From Zetaproteobacteria bacterium (GTDB taxonomy: Bacteria; Pseudomonadota; Zetaproteobacteria; Mariprofundales; Mariprofundaceae), in the NCBI GenBank assembly GCA_021545665.1, contig JAJRTX010000186.1, forward strand, positions 1-7,195: 7,195 nucleotides of DNA. Direction: 5' to 3'. Positions 1-6,595 of the stretch are shown piece after piece. How positions within the stretch are numbered: position 1 is the first letter of the stretch; the number at the start of each line of letters is the position of its first letter. Position numbers and translations under genes: made by a program. The notes under the pieces were generated by a model. The model was not told the DNA's origin, searched no databases, and saw only the letters and a program-made list of their open reading frames with translations.

Positions 1-215
1 GCGGCGAGACCCGCAACGTGTTTGCCGGCATTAAATCCGCCTATACACCTGAGCAACTGGAAGGCAAGCTGACCGTGATGGTCGCTAACCTGGCACCGCG
101 TAAAATGCGCTTTGGCCTGTCCGAAGGGATGGTGCTGGCTGCCGGGCCCGGTGGTGAAGACCTGTGGATACTGTCGCCAGATGAGGGTGCGCAAGCGGGC
201 ATGAAAGTCAAATAA
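1..215 (+). CDS. metG: Methionyl-tRNA synthetase, C-terminal end (partial)
   Basis: This is the last 70 codons of a gene that enters from the left; the reading frame begins at base 3 and ends with TAA at 213-215. Methionyl-tRNA synthetase charges tRNA-Met with methionine in the cytoplasm. The visible part is the C-terminal Trbp111-like OB-fold that binds tRNA and helps dimerisation in the long bacterial MetG form. Diagnostic stretches are [27 protein letters not shown] and [12 protein letters not shown], ending in a MKVK tail; these match the enterobacterial protein closely from memory. The catalytic domain lies outside the window, so the call rests on this module alone. A free-standing tRNA-binding protein of the same fold is possible, but the 'APRKMRFG...SEGMV' pattern favours metG. 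The gene converges with the minus-strand GGDEF-EAL gene, with about 41 bases between stops and no clear terminator. Confidence 0.92.
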   Translation, partial: GETRNVFAGIKSAYTPEQLEGKLTVMVANLAPRKMRFGLSEGMVLAAGPGGEDLWILSPDEGAQAGMKVK

Positions 216-256
216 AGCGTACCTCACCAGTACCACACTCAACCTGAAGTCATAGT

Positions 257-2140
257 CTACTCAGTAGATGACCGCTTGATATAGTCAATCAGCCAGGCCA
301 TAAACAAGTCCGCAGGTAGTGCTTTACTATAGAAAAAGCCCTGCATAACGTCTACATTCAATGCCTTCAGACTATCCAGCGTCATCTGATTCTCTACACC
401 TTCGGCCACAACCCGACAACCAAGATTATGACCTAATTCAATTATTGTTTTCACAATTGCCTTGTCGCTGGAGTTCTGGCACATATCAATAACAAATGAC
501 TTGTCTATTTTTAACGTATCAACAGGTAAGTTTTTCAGGTAATTTAACGATGAAAAGCCTGTGCCAAAATCATCTATAGCCATTTGCAGACCCATATGAT
601 GAAGTTGATCCAGAATTTTCCCGGCCCTGCTCAGGTCATGCATGAAGGCACTTTCAGTAATTTCCAGCTCCACTTCAGCAGCATCAACGCCATATTTCTG
701 TAAGAGTGAATTAATTTCATCAGGTAACGAAAGATCCTGCAAACAAAATGTTGAGAGATTGATGTTTATACCCAAATGATTTCCCTGCTTATTCCAGGTG
801 CAGCGATCTTTCAATGCTTGCTCAAGTACCTGGAGGGTTAACATGCGAATTAACCCCATCTGTTCTGCCATGGGTATAAACTCATCGGGTCCTATATTCC
901 CCAATTCAGGGTGTTTCCAGCGAGCAAGTATTTCGACACTCACAACATGTTGCCGACGTGTATCTACTAGAGGCTGATAGTGAACACCGATTTCATTTTT
1001 CTCAACAGCATCGCGTAAGTTATTCATTAATTGCAGTCGTCGTATGCTGTGCGTATTACGAACAGGATCATATAACGCATAACCAGATTGGGATTTTTTG
1101 GCCTGATACATAGCAACATCAGCATACTGCATTAATGCCTCGGCATTTTCTCCGTGCTCAGGATAAAGAGCAATGCCAATACTCGCTTTGCTTTCTGTCG
1201 TTACATCATTAATACAAAAGGGTATATCCAGTGAATGAATGATTCTATTCGCAGCAAGCTCTGATCCTTTCTGGTCAGTTTTTGGTAATAACACGGCAAA
1301 TTCATCACCCCCTAATCGTGCAATAGAATCTTCTTCACGAATCGACTTTAATAATCGTGAGCCGACCATTTTTAATAACTCATCACCAAACTGATGACCC
1401 AGGGTGTCATTTACTTCCTTGAACCGGTCCAGATCAATTACAAACAACGCAAAAATCTCGTTATTTCGCCTAGATTGAAGTAGCATCTGTTCCAGACGGT
1501 CAGTCAACAAGGTTCGATTAGGCAAGCCTGTCAGGCTATCATGCAAAGCCATATGTTCGAGCTGATCATTTTTCTCATCCAGTTGCCTGGTGATTTTTGA
1601 ACTAAGAATCAGGCTTATCCATACCGCCATCCAGAGAATAACAAAACCGGAGCTTATCAATCGTATCCTTAATCTAGAGGCAATCCTGATCTCCTCGTTG
1701 CCCGCCGGCTCCATCATTACCAGCTGATACTCTTTATTCGGTAATTGACTAACCGCCCAGTAATACTGGGCACCACCCAGATCAATCAAACCGTGCTTGT
1801 CCGAGCCAAAGTCTACCTCATTCAGGTATTTTGAAAAATCTGAAATGCCCACGCCAGGCTTACCCGCGATATACTTGATTCGATTGTCTTTCTGAATGAT
1901 TAACACAGATTGTGATGTTGAGTATTTCTGGCGCAGCTCTTCAAGATATCTCTCAGCCACACCAGGTTCACCTGACAAAGTAAGGCGTTCTGCAATCTCA
2001 TGTGTCAGATACTGTAGAAAGGTGGTTAACTGGTCACCACGACTTTCGATGATTTCACGATACGCCAGCAAACCGAAAACTGATTGCGCTAAAAATGTAA
2101 TTCCCAGAACAGAAAACAGGATTTGATATCTAAGACGCAT
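257..2140 (-). CDS. Membrane-anchored GGDEF-EAL c-di-GMP turnover protein
   Basis: The 627-residue protein has a transmembrane helix at about 7-26, a periplasmic sensor region of about 130 residues (28-160) of no family I recognise, a second helix at about 162-180, then cytoplasmic GGDEF (about 195-355) and EAL (about 370-620) domains. The diguanylate cyclase site is intact: D236, N244, D253 and GGDEF at 277-281. A product-inhibition I-site RxxD is present at R268-D271, five residues ahead of GGDEF. In the EAL domain the signature reads EIL (E403), but the other metal and catalytic positions are kept: N461, E493, D523-D524, K544, E580 and Q600. Both making and breaking c-di-GMP are therefore chemically possible; which dominates cannot be told from sequence. 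The ATG lies 8 bases after the stop of the DUF2892 gene and has no strong Shine-Dalgarno of its own, which suggests translational coupling in a two-gene operon. The first-listed ATG fits the helix at the N terminus. Confidence 0.96.
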   Translation of the reverse strand: MRLRYQILFSVLGITFLAQSVFGLLAYREIIESRGDQLTTFLQYLTHEIAERLTLSGEPGVAERYLEELRQKYSTSQSVLIIQKDNRIKYIAGKPGVGISDFSKYLNEVDFGSDKHGLIDLGGAQYYWAVSQLPNKEYQLVMMEPAGNEEIRIASRLRIRLISSGFVILWMAVWISLILSSKITRQLDEKNDQLEHMALHDSLTGLPNRTLLTDRLEQMLLQSRRNNEIFALFVIDLDRFKEVNDTLGHQFGDELLKMVGSRLLKSIREEDSIARLGGDEFAVLLPKTDQKGSELAANRIIHSLDIPFCINDVTTESKASIGIALYPEHGENAEALMQYADVAMYQAKKSQSGYALYDPVRNTHSIRRLQLMNNLRDAVEKNEIGVHYQPLVDTRRQHVVSVEILARWKHPELGNIGPDEFIPMAEQMGLIRMLTLQVLEQALKDRCTWNKQGNHLGININLSTFCLQDLSLPDEINSLLQKYGVDAAEVELEITESAFMHDLSRAGKILDQLHHMGLQMAIDDFGTGFSSLNYLKNLPVDTLKIDKSFVIDMCQNSSDKAIVKTIIELGHNLGCRVVAEGVENQMTLDSLKALNVDVMQGFFYSKALPADLFMAWLIDYIKRSSTE

Positions 2141-2148
2141 CGAACCGT

Positions 2149-2367
2149 TTATTTGCCTTCTTTGTGACAGGTATTAATGCCCGCGATAGAATAAAAAGGA
2201 CAAAATCGAGACAAGGACGATAGAAGATTTATGATGCCAATAATACCGACAATCATCGAGGTAAAATTATCATCTATAAGCTGCTGATCAATAAAACCTG
2301 CGTATATCAGAACCAGGCTGATGCCAAGGCGTAACACCTGGTCTATTCGACCCATATTTTTAGTCAT
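2149..2367 (-). CDS. DUF2892 (YgaP-like) small inner-membrane protein
   Basis: This 72-residue protein fits the DUF2892 family, related to the membrane part of YgaP. It begins with the family-typical N-terminal pattern KNMGRIDQVLRLG, followed by two hydrophobic segments (about 14-26 and 37-51), then the motif CPFYSIAGINTC with C56 and C67 and a short polar tail. The family has no firmly established biochemical role; some members are fused to rhodanese domains. The reading frame stays open to a GTG at 2376, but that codon lies inside the AGGTGAG ribosome binding site, so the ATG at 2367 is preferred. It also gives the usual short family N terminus. The gene precedes the GGDEF-EAL gene by 8 bases and is probably co-transcribed with it. 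The two cysteines could bind a metal or form a disulfide, but this is inference. Confidence 0.85.
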   Translation of the reverse strand: MTKNMGRIDQVLRLGISLVLIYAGFIDQQLIDDNFTSMIVGIIGIINLLSSLSRFCPFYSIAGINTCHKEGK

Positions 2368-2605
2368 AAATCTCACCTATTATGTATATCATGATGACAC
2401 AAATCAGAGTCCTCGGCTTCTCATTAGCCAGGCGTCAGACCGAAATATTCGCGGAAACTCCATTGATATTGCTATATAAAACAGACGTCTACGCCACCAG
2501 ACCAGGTCGCACATCTATGGCACATGCCGTTGACGGATCTAGTCACTCTGTTTATCGGCTCGGGCAAGCTATATTGTAGTTTTTTTGCAGGAAACTTGCT
2601 TTAGA
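2368..2605. other. Intergenic gap between histidine kinase and DUF2892 genes
   Basis: This 238-base stretch should hold the promoter of the DUF2892/GGDEF-EAL pair, but I find no promoter that I would defend. AT-rich minus-strand candidates such as TATATA (around 2474-2479) and CATAAT (2381-2386) lack a convincing -35 at normal spacing, and the second lies too close to the ribosome binding site. No intrinsic terminator for the kinase gene is visible: the small hairpin at 2587-2599 is followed by A residues, not T residues, in the kinase's direction. A 65-codon plus-strand frame here lacks a ribosome binding site and resembles nothing I know. Confidence 0.5.
2372..2378 (-). promoter_or_regulatory. 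Ribosome binding site of the DUF2892 gene
   Basis: AGGTGAG on the minus strand pairs with the anti-Shine-Dalgarno over AGGTGA and ends four bases before the ATG at 2367-2365. It overlaps the GTG that opens the longest reading frame, which argues against that GTG as the start. Confidence 0.75.
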
Positions 2606-4441
2606 TCAACTCTCCGGCAGAATGAAATAGAAAGTTGCACCTTTATTCAATGCTGCTTCAACCCATATCCTGCCTCCATGCCGATTGATAATGCGCTCAA
2701 CCGTTGCCAGACCAATACCGGTTCCCGGGAATTCATCGGTACTGTGAAGGCGCTGGAATGCACCAAACAGTTTACCCGCATAACGCATATCAAAACCTAC
2801 CCCGTTATCCCTGACATAAATAGCGGGCTCACCGTCCTGCACAATCTGACCCAGCTCGATACGTGCATGCGCCTGCTTACCGGTGTATTTCCACGCATTA
2901 CCAAGCAGATTTTCCAGAACGGTCTCGATCAGTCCTGGATCAGCATATACTTCCAGTCCTGGCTGTATCATCAGTTCAACTTTTCTTTCAGGCTTTCTGG
3001 TGCGCAGCTGATCTGTAATTTTTTCAGCCAACCCACTAATGTTGACCGTTTCGGGAGTAAAGGTCCGACGGGTGGTTCTGGAAAGCATTAACAGGTCATC
3101 AATCAGTACCCCCATACGCTGAACCGAGTTTCGGATACGTCGCAGGAAATCCTTACCATGGTCACTTATCTGTTCTTCACAATCTTCCTGCAGTGCCCGG
3201 CTGAAACCATCAATACTTCGCAAGGGTGCCCTGAGATCATGTGACACCGAGTAGCTGAACGACTCAAGTTCATCATTGATTGTTTCCAGCTCTAGCGTGC
3301 GCCTGGAAACCAGTTTTTCCAGGTTGTGACGATGCTGTAACAGCTCCTTTTTTCTTGCTATGCGCTCGGTAATGTCGCGAAAAACCAGTATTACACCAAT
3401 AGTGTCTTTATTATGATCCTGTATAGGCGCAACGGTATCTTCTATGGCCAGTTCGGTTCCTTCACGGGTGACGAGTATTGCACGAGGCCCTGAATGCAAC
3501 ACCGCGCTGTTACGCAAACATTCCACTACGTGGTTCTCAATCTCTTTCCCGGTATCCTGATCATGTATCTTGTAAACCGTTGACAGCGGTACACCTGCTC
3601 CATCTCGATTGTTCCATCCGGTCAGTGCCTCTGCTACCGGATTAATATAATCAATCTCGCCCGACTTGTTAGTTGTAATAACCGCATCAGCAATAGATTC
3701 CAGTGTTATCTGTAAGCGCTGTTTCTCATCCGTCAGTGCATCAACCCTGTCTCGAACTGCCTGAGTCATCATGTTGTAGCCCGCCGCCAGTTGACCTATT
3801 TCATCTTCACTGGCTATTGATATATCCTTGTCATATTGCCCATGAGCAACCTTCCTGATACCGGTTAGCAATTCATACAAATGACGTGTCAGATAGTAAC
3901 CGACAAGACTCAACAGCAGAGCTGTCAGTAAAATTTCGAGCACCGCAATCAGCACGCCCTGTTTTAATATATTTTCTCTCGACGTAATAAATGCAGATAT
4001 ATCCAGCCCGTAGTACACTTTGCCAACATTCTGATCTGCCAGATACAAAGACGTTGACTCATGAAGAATGTTACTATCCAGCCTGCTTTTCTCGCCCTGG
4101 CCAACAATTTGAAGTTTATCGGGTGTGCCGTCTGTTTTTGCATAAGCATTATGCTGATCATCAAAAACTGCGATATAGGTAAAACTGCTCATTGGAGCCT
4201 TCACCAGCTTGTCCAGCACAACGATTAGCGATGCAAAATCTCTGGTAAATACATACTCACTGAGCGACACAATCAGCAAAGGGTTAATCGACTCAACGTA
4301 AAGTGCGGTTTGTTCCTGTATCGTATTGTTAATAAGGCGCAGGCTATTACCAAGCAGTAGCGACAGCATAACGACCTCTACCGCCACGCTTGCCAGTATT
4401 AATTTTAGCCTCAGGGATTTTCTTATTTTTTTGAACAACAT
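2606..4441 (-). CDS. Membrane sensor histidine kinase, HAMP-PAS-HisKA-HATPase
   Basis: This 611-residue inner-membrane kinase has helices at about 12-32 and 160-183 enclosing a periplasmic domain of about 125 residues, a HAMP linker (about 182-235), a PAS domain (about 243-357, with IADAVITTNKSGEIDYINP), a coiled-coil connector (about 360-395), and a complete kinase core. The phosphoacceptor is H401 in SYSVSHDLRAPLRSIDGFS, the phytochrome-like DHp type. ATP-binding boxes are present: N box N511/N515 (ENLLGNAWKYTG), G1 DNGVGF at 545-550, LFGAFQRLH, and G2 GTGIGL at 573-578. There is no receiver domain, so it needs a separate response regulator; the receiver-EAL protein two genes upstream is the obvious local candidate. 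The gene starts 8 bases after the binding-protein gene with no clear Shine-Dalgarno, which suggests coupled translation. The tight linkage suggests that the periplasmic binding protein is its ligand-reporting partner, as in TorT-TorS or AioX-AioS; this is inference. Confidence 0.96.
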   Translation of the reverse strand: MLFKKIRKSLRLKLILASVAVEVVMLSLLLGNSLRLINNTIQEQTALYVESINPLLIVSLSEYVFTRDFASLIVVLDKLVKAPMSSFTYIAVFDDQHNAYAKTDGTPDKLQIVGQGEKSRLDSNILHESTSLYLADQNVGKVYYGLDISAFITSRENILKQGVLIAVLEILLTALLLSLVGYYLTRHLYELLTGIRKVAHGQYDKDISIASEDEIGQLAAGYNMMTQAVRDRVDALTDEKQRLQITLESIADAVITTNKSGEIDYINPVAEALTGWNNRDGAGVPLSTVYKIHDQDTGKEIENHVVECLRNSAVLHSGPRAILVTREGTELAIEDTVAPIQDHNKDTIGVILVFRDITERIARKKELLQHRHNLEKLVSRRTLELETINDELESFSYSVSHDLRAPLRSIDGFSRALQEDCEEQISDHGKDFLRRIRNSVQRMGVLIDDLLMLSRTTRRTFTPETVNISGLAEKITDQLRTRKPERKVELMIQPGLEVYADPGLIETVLENLLGNAWKYTGKQAHARIELGQIVQDGEPAIYVRDNGVGFDMRYAGKLFGAFQRLHSTDEFPGTGIGLATVERIINRHGGRIWVEAALNKGATFYFILPES

Positions 4442-4449
4442 GATGATTG

Positions 4450-5256
4450 CTATTTTAATATTGTAGTGAACTCATCAAGGCCTTGCGTAGACTTGTCATC
4501 GATCAACTTTAAACCTTTAAACAAATACTTTTTACCCGCCGCTGTATCATTGAATGACAGGCTTAACTGTCGAAGTTTTTGCACCGTGTCCTGTTCAAGA
4601 TCAGGTTTAGCCATAAGCATAAATCCCTGCATGACACTGGTCTTTGCAAGCACTCTCAGCCCATCCTTATATTGCTTGTCAAATACCTTCCATGGCTTGG
4701 CACCTGACAGGGCTGCATCACTATCATTATTTACCAGAGAAAACAGGGCATTGCTAAAATTCTTCACCTTGATGATGGTATAATCCTCGTTTTCTTTCAA
4801 ACCAGCATCACGTAGTTCCTTGCGCGCCATTTGCGAATTAAGAGACAAAGCAGGTACCAGTGCAATCCTGGTGTGACGCAAATCTGATAACTTTTTATAG
4901 GAGGAAGTTTTTTTTACTATAAACAAACCGCGCTTTTTATGAGTAGTCATGGCAACACGCTGATATGCATAGTCCTGCTCCAGTAGATACGCAAGATGAG
5001 GCGGCGCGTACACCAGATCATAAACACCCGCCTTGGCATTTTTAATAAACACCTTGAAATTTTTAGCAGTCACTATTGATATCGGTCTGCCCAGGCCTCG
5101 CTCAAGGTGGTCTTTCAGGCTTTTTTGATGCCGCACAAGTACATCAGGACTGACATAGGGAATGATGCCCAGCACAAGCGGTTTGCCGGCATGCGCCGAT
5201 GCTATTTGCATCAATAGCATAAAGACAACAAGTACCTTGATGATTGAGTTGACCAT
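4450..5256 (-). CDS. PhnD-type periplasmic solute-binding protein, likely sensor accessory
   Basis: The 268-residue protein opens with a signal peptide: KV near residue 7, a hydrophobic stretch to about 19 and an AHA|G cleavage site near 23. The mature part follows the phosphate/phosphonate-binding (PhnD-like) pattern: LVLGIIPYVSPDVL at the start, a 'YDLVYAPPHLAYLL' region (80-92), 'LSDLRHTRIALVPALSLNSQ' (123-142) leading into the lobe-crossing helix, and 'SDAALSGAKPW' (179-189). No permease or ATPase gene is next to it. Instead a histidine kinase follows after 8 bases, so a role in sensing rather than transport is inferred. Where PhnD carries a Ser-Thr-Ser phosphonate anchor, this protein reads SLNS, so the ligand is uncertain. 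It has no cysteine, unlike the arsenite sensor AioX of the same broad family. The longest frame starts at a GTG at 5268 that sits within the ribosome binding site; the ATG at 5256 is preferred. Confidence 0.9.
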   Translation of the reverse strand: MVNSIIKVLVVFMLLMQIASAHAGKPLVLGIIPYVSPDVLVRHQKSLKDHLERGLGRPISIVTAKNFKVFIKNAKAGVYDLVYAPPHLAYLLEQDYAYQRVAMTTHKKRGLFIVKKTSSYKKLSDLRHTRIALVPALSLNSQMARKELRDAGLKENEDYTIIKVKNFSNALFSLVNNDSDAALSGAKPWKVFDKQYKDGLRVLAKTSVMQGFMLMAKPDLEQDTVQKLRQLSLSFNDTAAGKKYLFKGLKLIDDKSTQGLDEFTTILK

Positions 5257-5260
5257 AACT

Positions 5261-5266
5261 CTCCTC
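5261..5266 (-). promoter_or_regulatory. Ribosome binding site of the binding-protein gene
   Basis: GAGGAG on the minus strand ends four bases before the ATG at 5256-5254. It overlaps the upstream in-frame GTG (5268-5266), which has no Shine-Dalgarno of its own, so the ATG is the better start. The site lies 11 bases downstream of the hairpin at 5312-5278. Confidence 0.8.
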
Positions 5267-5277
5267 ACGAACAGATG

Positions 5278-5312
5278 CGGACAACTATTAACTGTAGACC
5301 AATAACTGTCCG
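5278..5312 (-). promoter_or_regulatory. RNA hairpin between receiver-EAL and binding-protein genes
   Basis: In the minus-strand transcript, CGGACAGUUAUU can pair with AAUAGUUGUCCG to give an uninterrupted 12-bp stem with an 11-base loop. Two of the pairs are adjacent G-U wobbles; in plus-strand RNA the same positions would be A-C mismatches, so the structure favours the direction in which the genes are read. It is not followed by a U-run, so it is not an ordinary intrinsic terminator. It lies 20 bases after the stop of the receiver-EAL gene and 11 bases before the Shine-Dalgarno of the binding-protein gene. A role in mRNA stability, processing or translation control is possible; a DNA-binding site with CGGACA half-sites is an alternative. 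The function is unknown. Confidence 0.55.
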
Positions 5313-5332
5313 ATTACTTAAAAGCCCCCTGA

Positions 5333-6511
5333 TTAGCCGACCGTGCTATGCTCAACCAGCCATACCGTGGTGACTTCCCCAAGTTGCGGGCGAGCTATGT
5401 GGTAACCCTGAGCAAGGTCGCAGCCCATGGCTGCAAGCTGTTCCAGATTGGCCTGGGTTTCAACCCCTTCTGCCACCACCTTCATACCCAGCTTGTGCCC
5501 CAGCACAATGACTGTTTCTATGATCGCGTAGGATTCCTTGTCTCTTTCCATATCCATAACAAAGGAACGATCAATCTTTATTTCGGAAAAAGGTGCCCTG
5601 TGAAGTTGCACCAATGAGGAGTAGCCGGTACCAAAGTCGTCAATAGAAAGATGAAATCCCCTCATGCGTAACCGGGTCAGAATATCCAGTGACTTGGTTA
5701 ACTCCTGCATCAAGGCCGTTTCGGTAACCTCAAGAATAAGCTGGGAAGCATCCTGTCCATACTGCGCAACAAGAGCACCCATCTTTTCCGGCAAATTGAG
5801 TTCTTTCAGCGTATCTGAGGACATGTTTACCGCAACCTGTACAGTAAGCCCCTGATCTTGCCATAACCGGCATTGCTCCATAGCCTGCTCCAGCACTATC
5901 CATGTCAGATCATCAATCAAACCATGCTTTTCAGCAACAGGAATAAACAGGTCCGGAGCAAGTAAGCCATGAACCGGGTGCTGCCAGCGTACCAGTGCCT
6001 CTACGGCGGTGACGGAATAACCATTGAGTCCTACCTTGGGTTGATAATGAAGCAACAATTCATTGTTTTTCAGTGCATCGCGTAACTCGTCTGCTGGCGG
6101 TGCCTCAATAGCAATCTGGCGGGCAGCACTTTTGGCCGTAATGGACAACTCGCTCAGTAATTTATGCAAATCATCATAGCGAAAGGGTTTGTTCAGACTT
6201 CCGACAAAATTGAGCCCTTGCTCCGTTGCCAGCTTCTGTGCCGAGTGGAGGACACCTGAGTCAAACCCACTGATCAGGATCAACTGGGTATCACAGTCAA
6301 TGCCTGCCAAAAAACGGATCACCTCAACACCATCCATACCCGGCATCATCAGGTCAAGTACAATAACATCAGCGCATTTATCATATTGTTCGATGAATAA
6401 CCCTGCATTATGGTACTGCTCAACAGCATAGCCTGTCTGTCCTGCTACTTCGCACACAAAACCCGCCAGATCAGGTTCGTCATCGATCACTATCAACCTG
6501 GGCTGATTCAT
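5333..6511 (-). CDS. Response regulator with receiver and EAL phosphodiesterase domains
   Basis: This 392-residue soluble protein has an N-terminal receiver domain (about 4-122) and a C-terminal EAL domain (about 142-388), the RocR-like layout of a phosphorylation-controlled c-di-GMP phosphodiesterase. The receiver has the acidic pair D10-D11, phosphoacceptor D53 in VIVLDLMMPGMDG, S81 and K108 (NKPF). The EAL domain has every position expected for hydrolysis to pGpG: E171 (EALVRW), N229, E261, D291-D292 (DDFGTGYSSL), K312, E348 (AEGVE) and Q368 (AQGY). There is no GGDEF domain. The ATG is supported by GGAGA about seven bases upstream. The gene sits between a hybrid kinase (84-base gap upstream) and the binding-protein/kinase pair (76-base gap downstream), so either kinase could be its phosphodonor; the local HisKA kinase without a receiver is favoured. 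The effect of phosphorylation on activity cannot be read from sequence. Confidence 0.97.
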   Translation of the reverse strand: MNQPRLIVIDDEPDLAGFVCEVAGQTGYAVEQYHNAGLFIEQYDKCADVIVLDLMMPGMDGVEVIRFLAGIDCDTQLILISGFDSGVLHSAQKLATEQGLNFVGSLNKPFRYDDLHKLLSELSITAKSAARQIAIEAPPADELRDALKNNELLLHYQPKVGLNGYSVTAVEALVRWQHPVHGLLAPDLFIPVAEKHGLIDDLTWIVLEQAMEQCRLWQDQGLTVQVAVNMSSDTLKELNLPEKMGALVAQYGQDASQLILEVTETALMQELTKSLDILTRLRMRGFHLSIDDFGTGYSSLVQLHRAPFSEIKIDRSFVMDMERDKESYAIIETVIVLGHKLGMKVVAEGVETQANLEQLAAMGCDLAQGYHIARPQLGEVTTVWLVEHSTVG

Positions 6512-6595
6512 GTCACTGTCTCCATATTACGTAAACCGGGTTCTTTACAATAAATTGCCAAATAGCGTGGTTCTTATGAAAAGCTACAATACTCA
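6512..6595. other. Short gap between hybrid kinase and receiver-EAL genes
   Basis: This 84-base AT-rich gap could hold a promoter for the downstream genes or be only an operon spacer. On the minus strand a TTGGCA-like element and a TAATAT near the ribosome binding site are visible, but their spacing is wrong for a standard sigma-70 promoter. GGAGA at 6519-6523 is the ribosome binding site of the receiver-EAL gene. No terminator is seen after the hybrid kinase gene. Confidence 0.4.

Noticed and set aside
256..268. Perfect 13-base palindrome TCTACT-C-AGTAGA at the convergent gene ends
   Set aside because: A one-base loop cannot form a hairpin, no T-run follows, and it overlaps the last codons of the GGDEF-EAL gene; chance is the likely explanation.
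2382..2579. 65-codon plus-strand open frame in the gap between kinase and DUF2892 genes
   Set aside because: It has no Shine-Dalgarno before its ATG, no hydrophobic or domain pattern, and no similarity I recognise; a frame of this length is expected by chance.
2587..2599. Small hairpin GCAGG-AAA-CTTGC beside a T-run, considered as a terminator
   Set aside because: In the kinase gene's direction the hairpin is followed by A residues; in the plus direction the T-run precedes it and only three Ts follow. The stem is short with a wobble.
2585..3091. 168-codon plus-strand open frame antisense to the histidine kinase
   Set aside because: It lies almost wholly opposite the conserved HATPase and DHp coding region, whose motifs are intact; the protein shows no domain pattern, so it is a shadow frame.
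4450..5256. Identification as PhnD of a phosphonate transporter or as AioX of an arsenite sensor
   Set aside because: No phnC or phnE partner is present and the anchor motif differs from PhnD; the protein has no cysteine for arsenite binding as in AioX. Only the family-level call is kept.
5289..5309. CTGT direct repeats considered as a PhoB box ahead of a phosphonate-type binding gene
   Set aside because: The repeats are 14 bases apart rather than 11 and the rest of the PhoB consensus is absent, so phosphate-starvation control is not supported.
6527..6534. 8-base palindrome TTACGTAA before the receiver-EAL gene as an operator
   Set aside because: An isolated 8-base palindrome is common by chance in this length of DNA and no second copy or matching site was seen.
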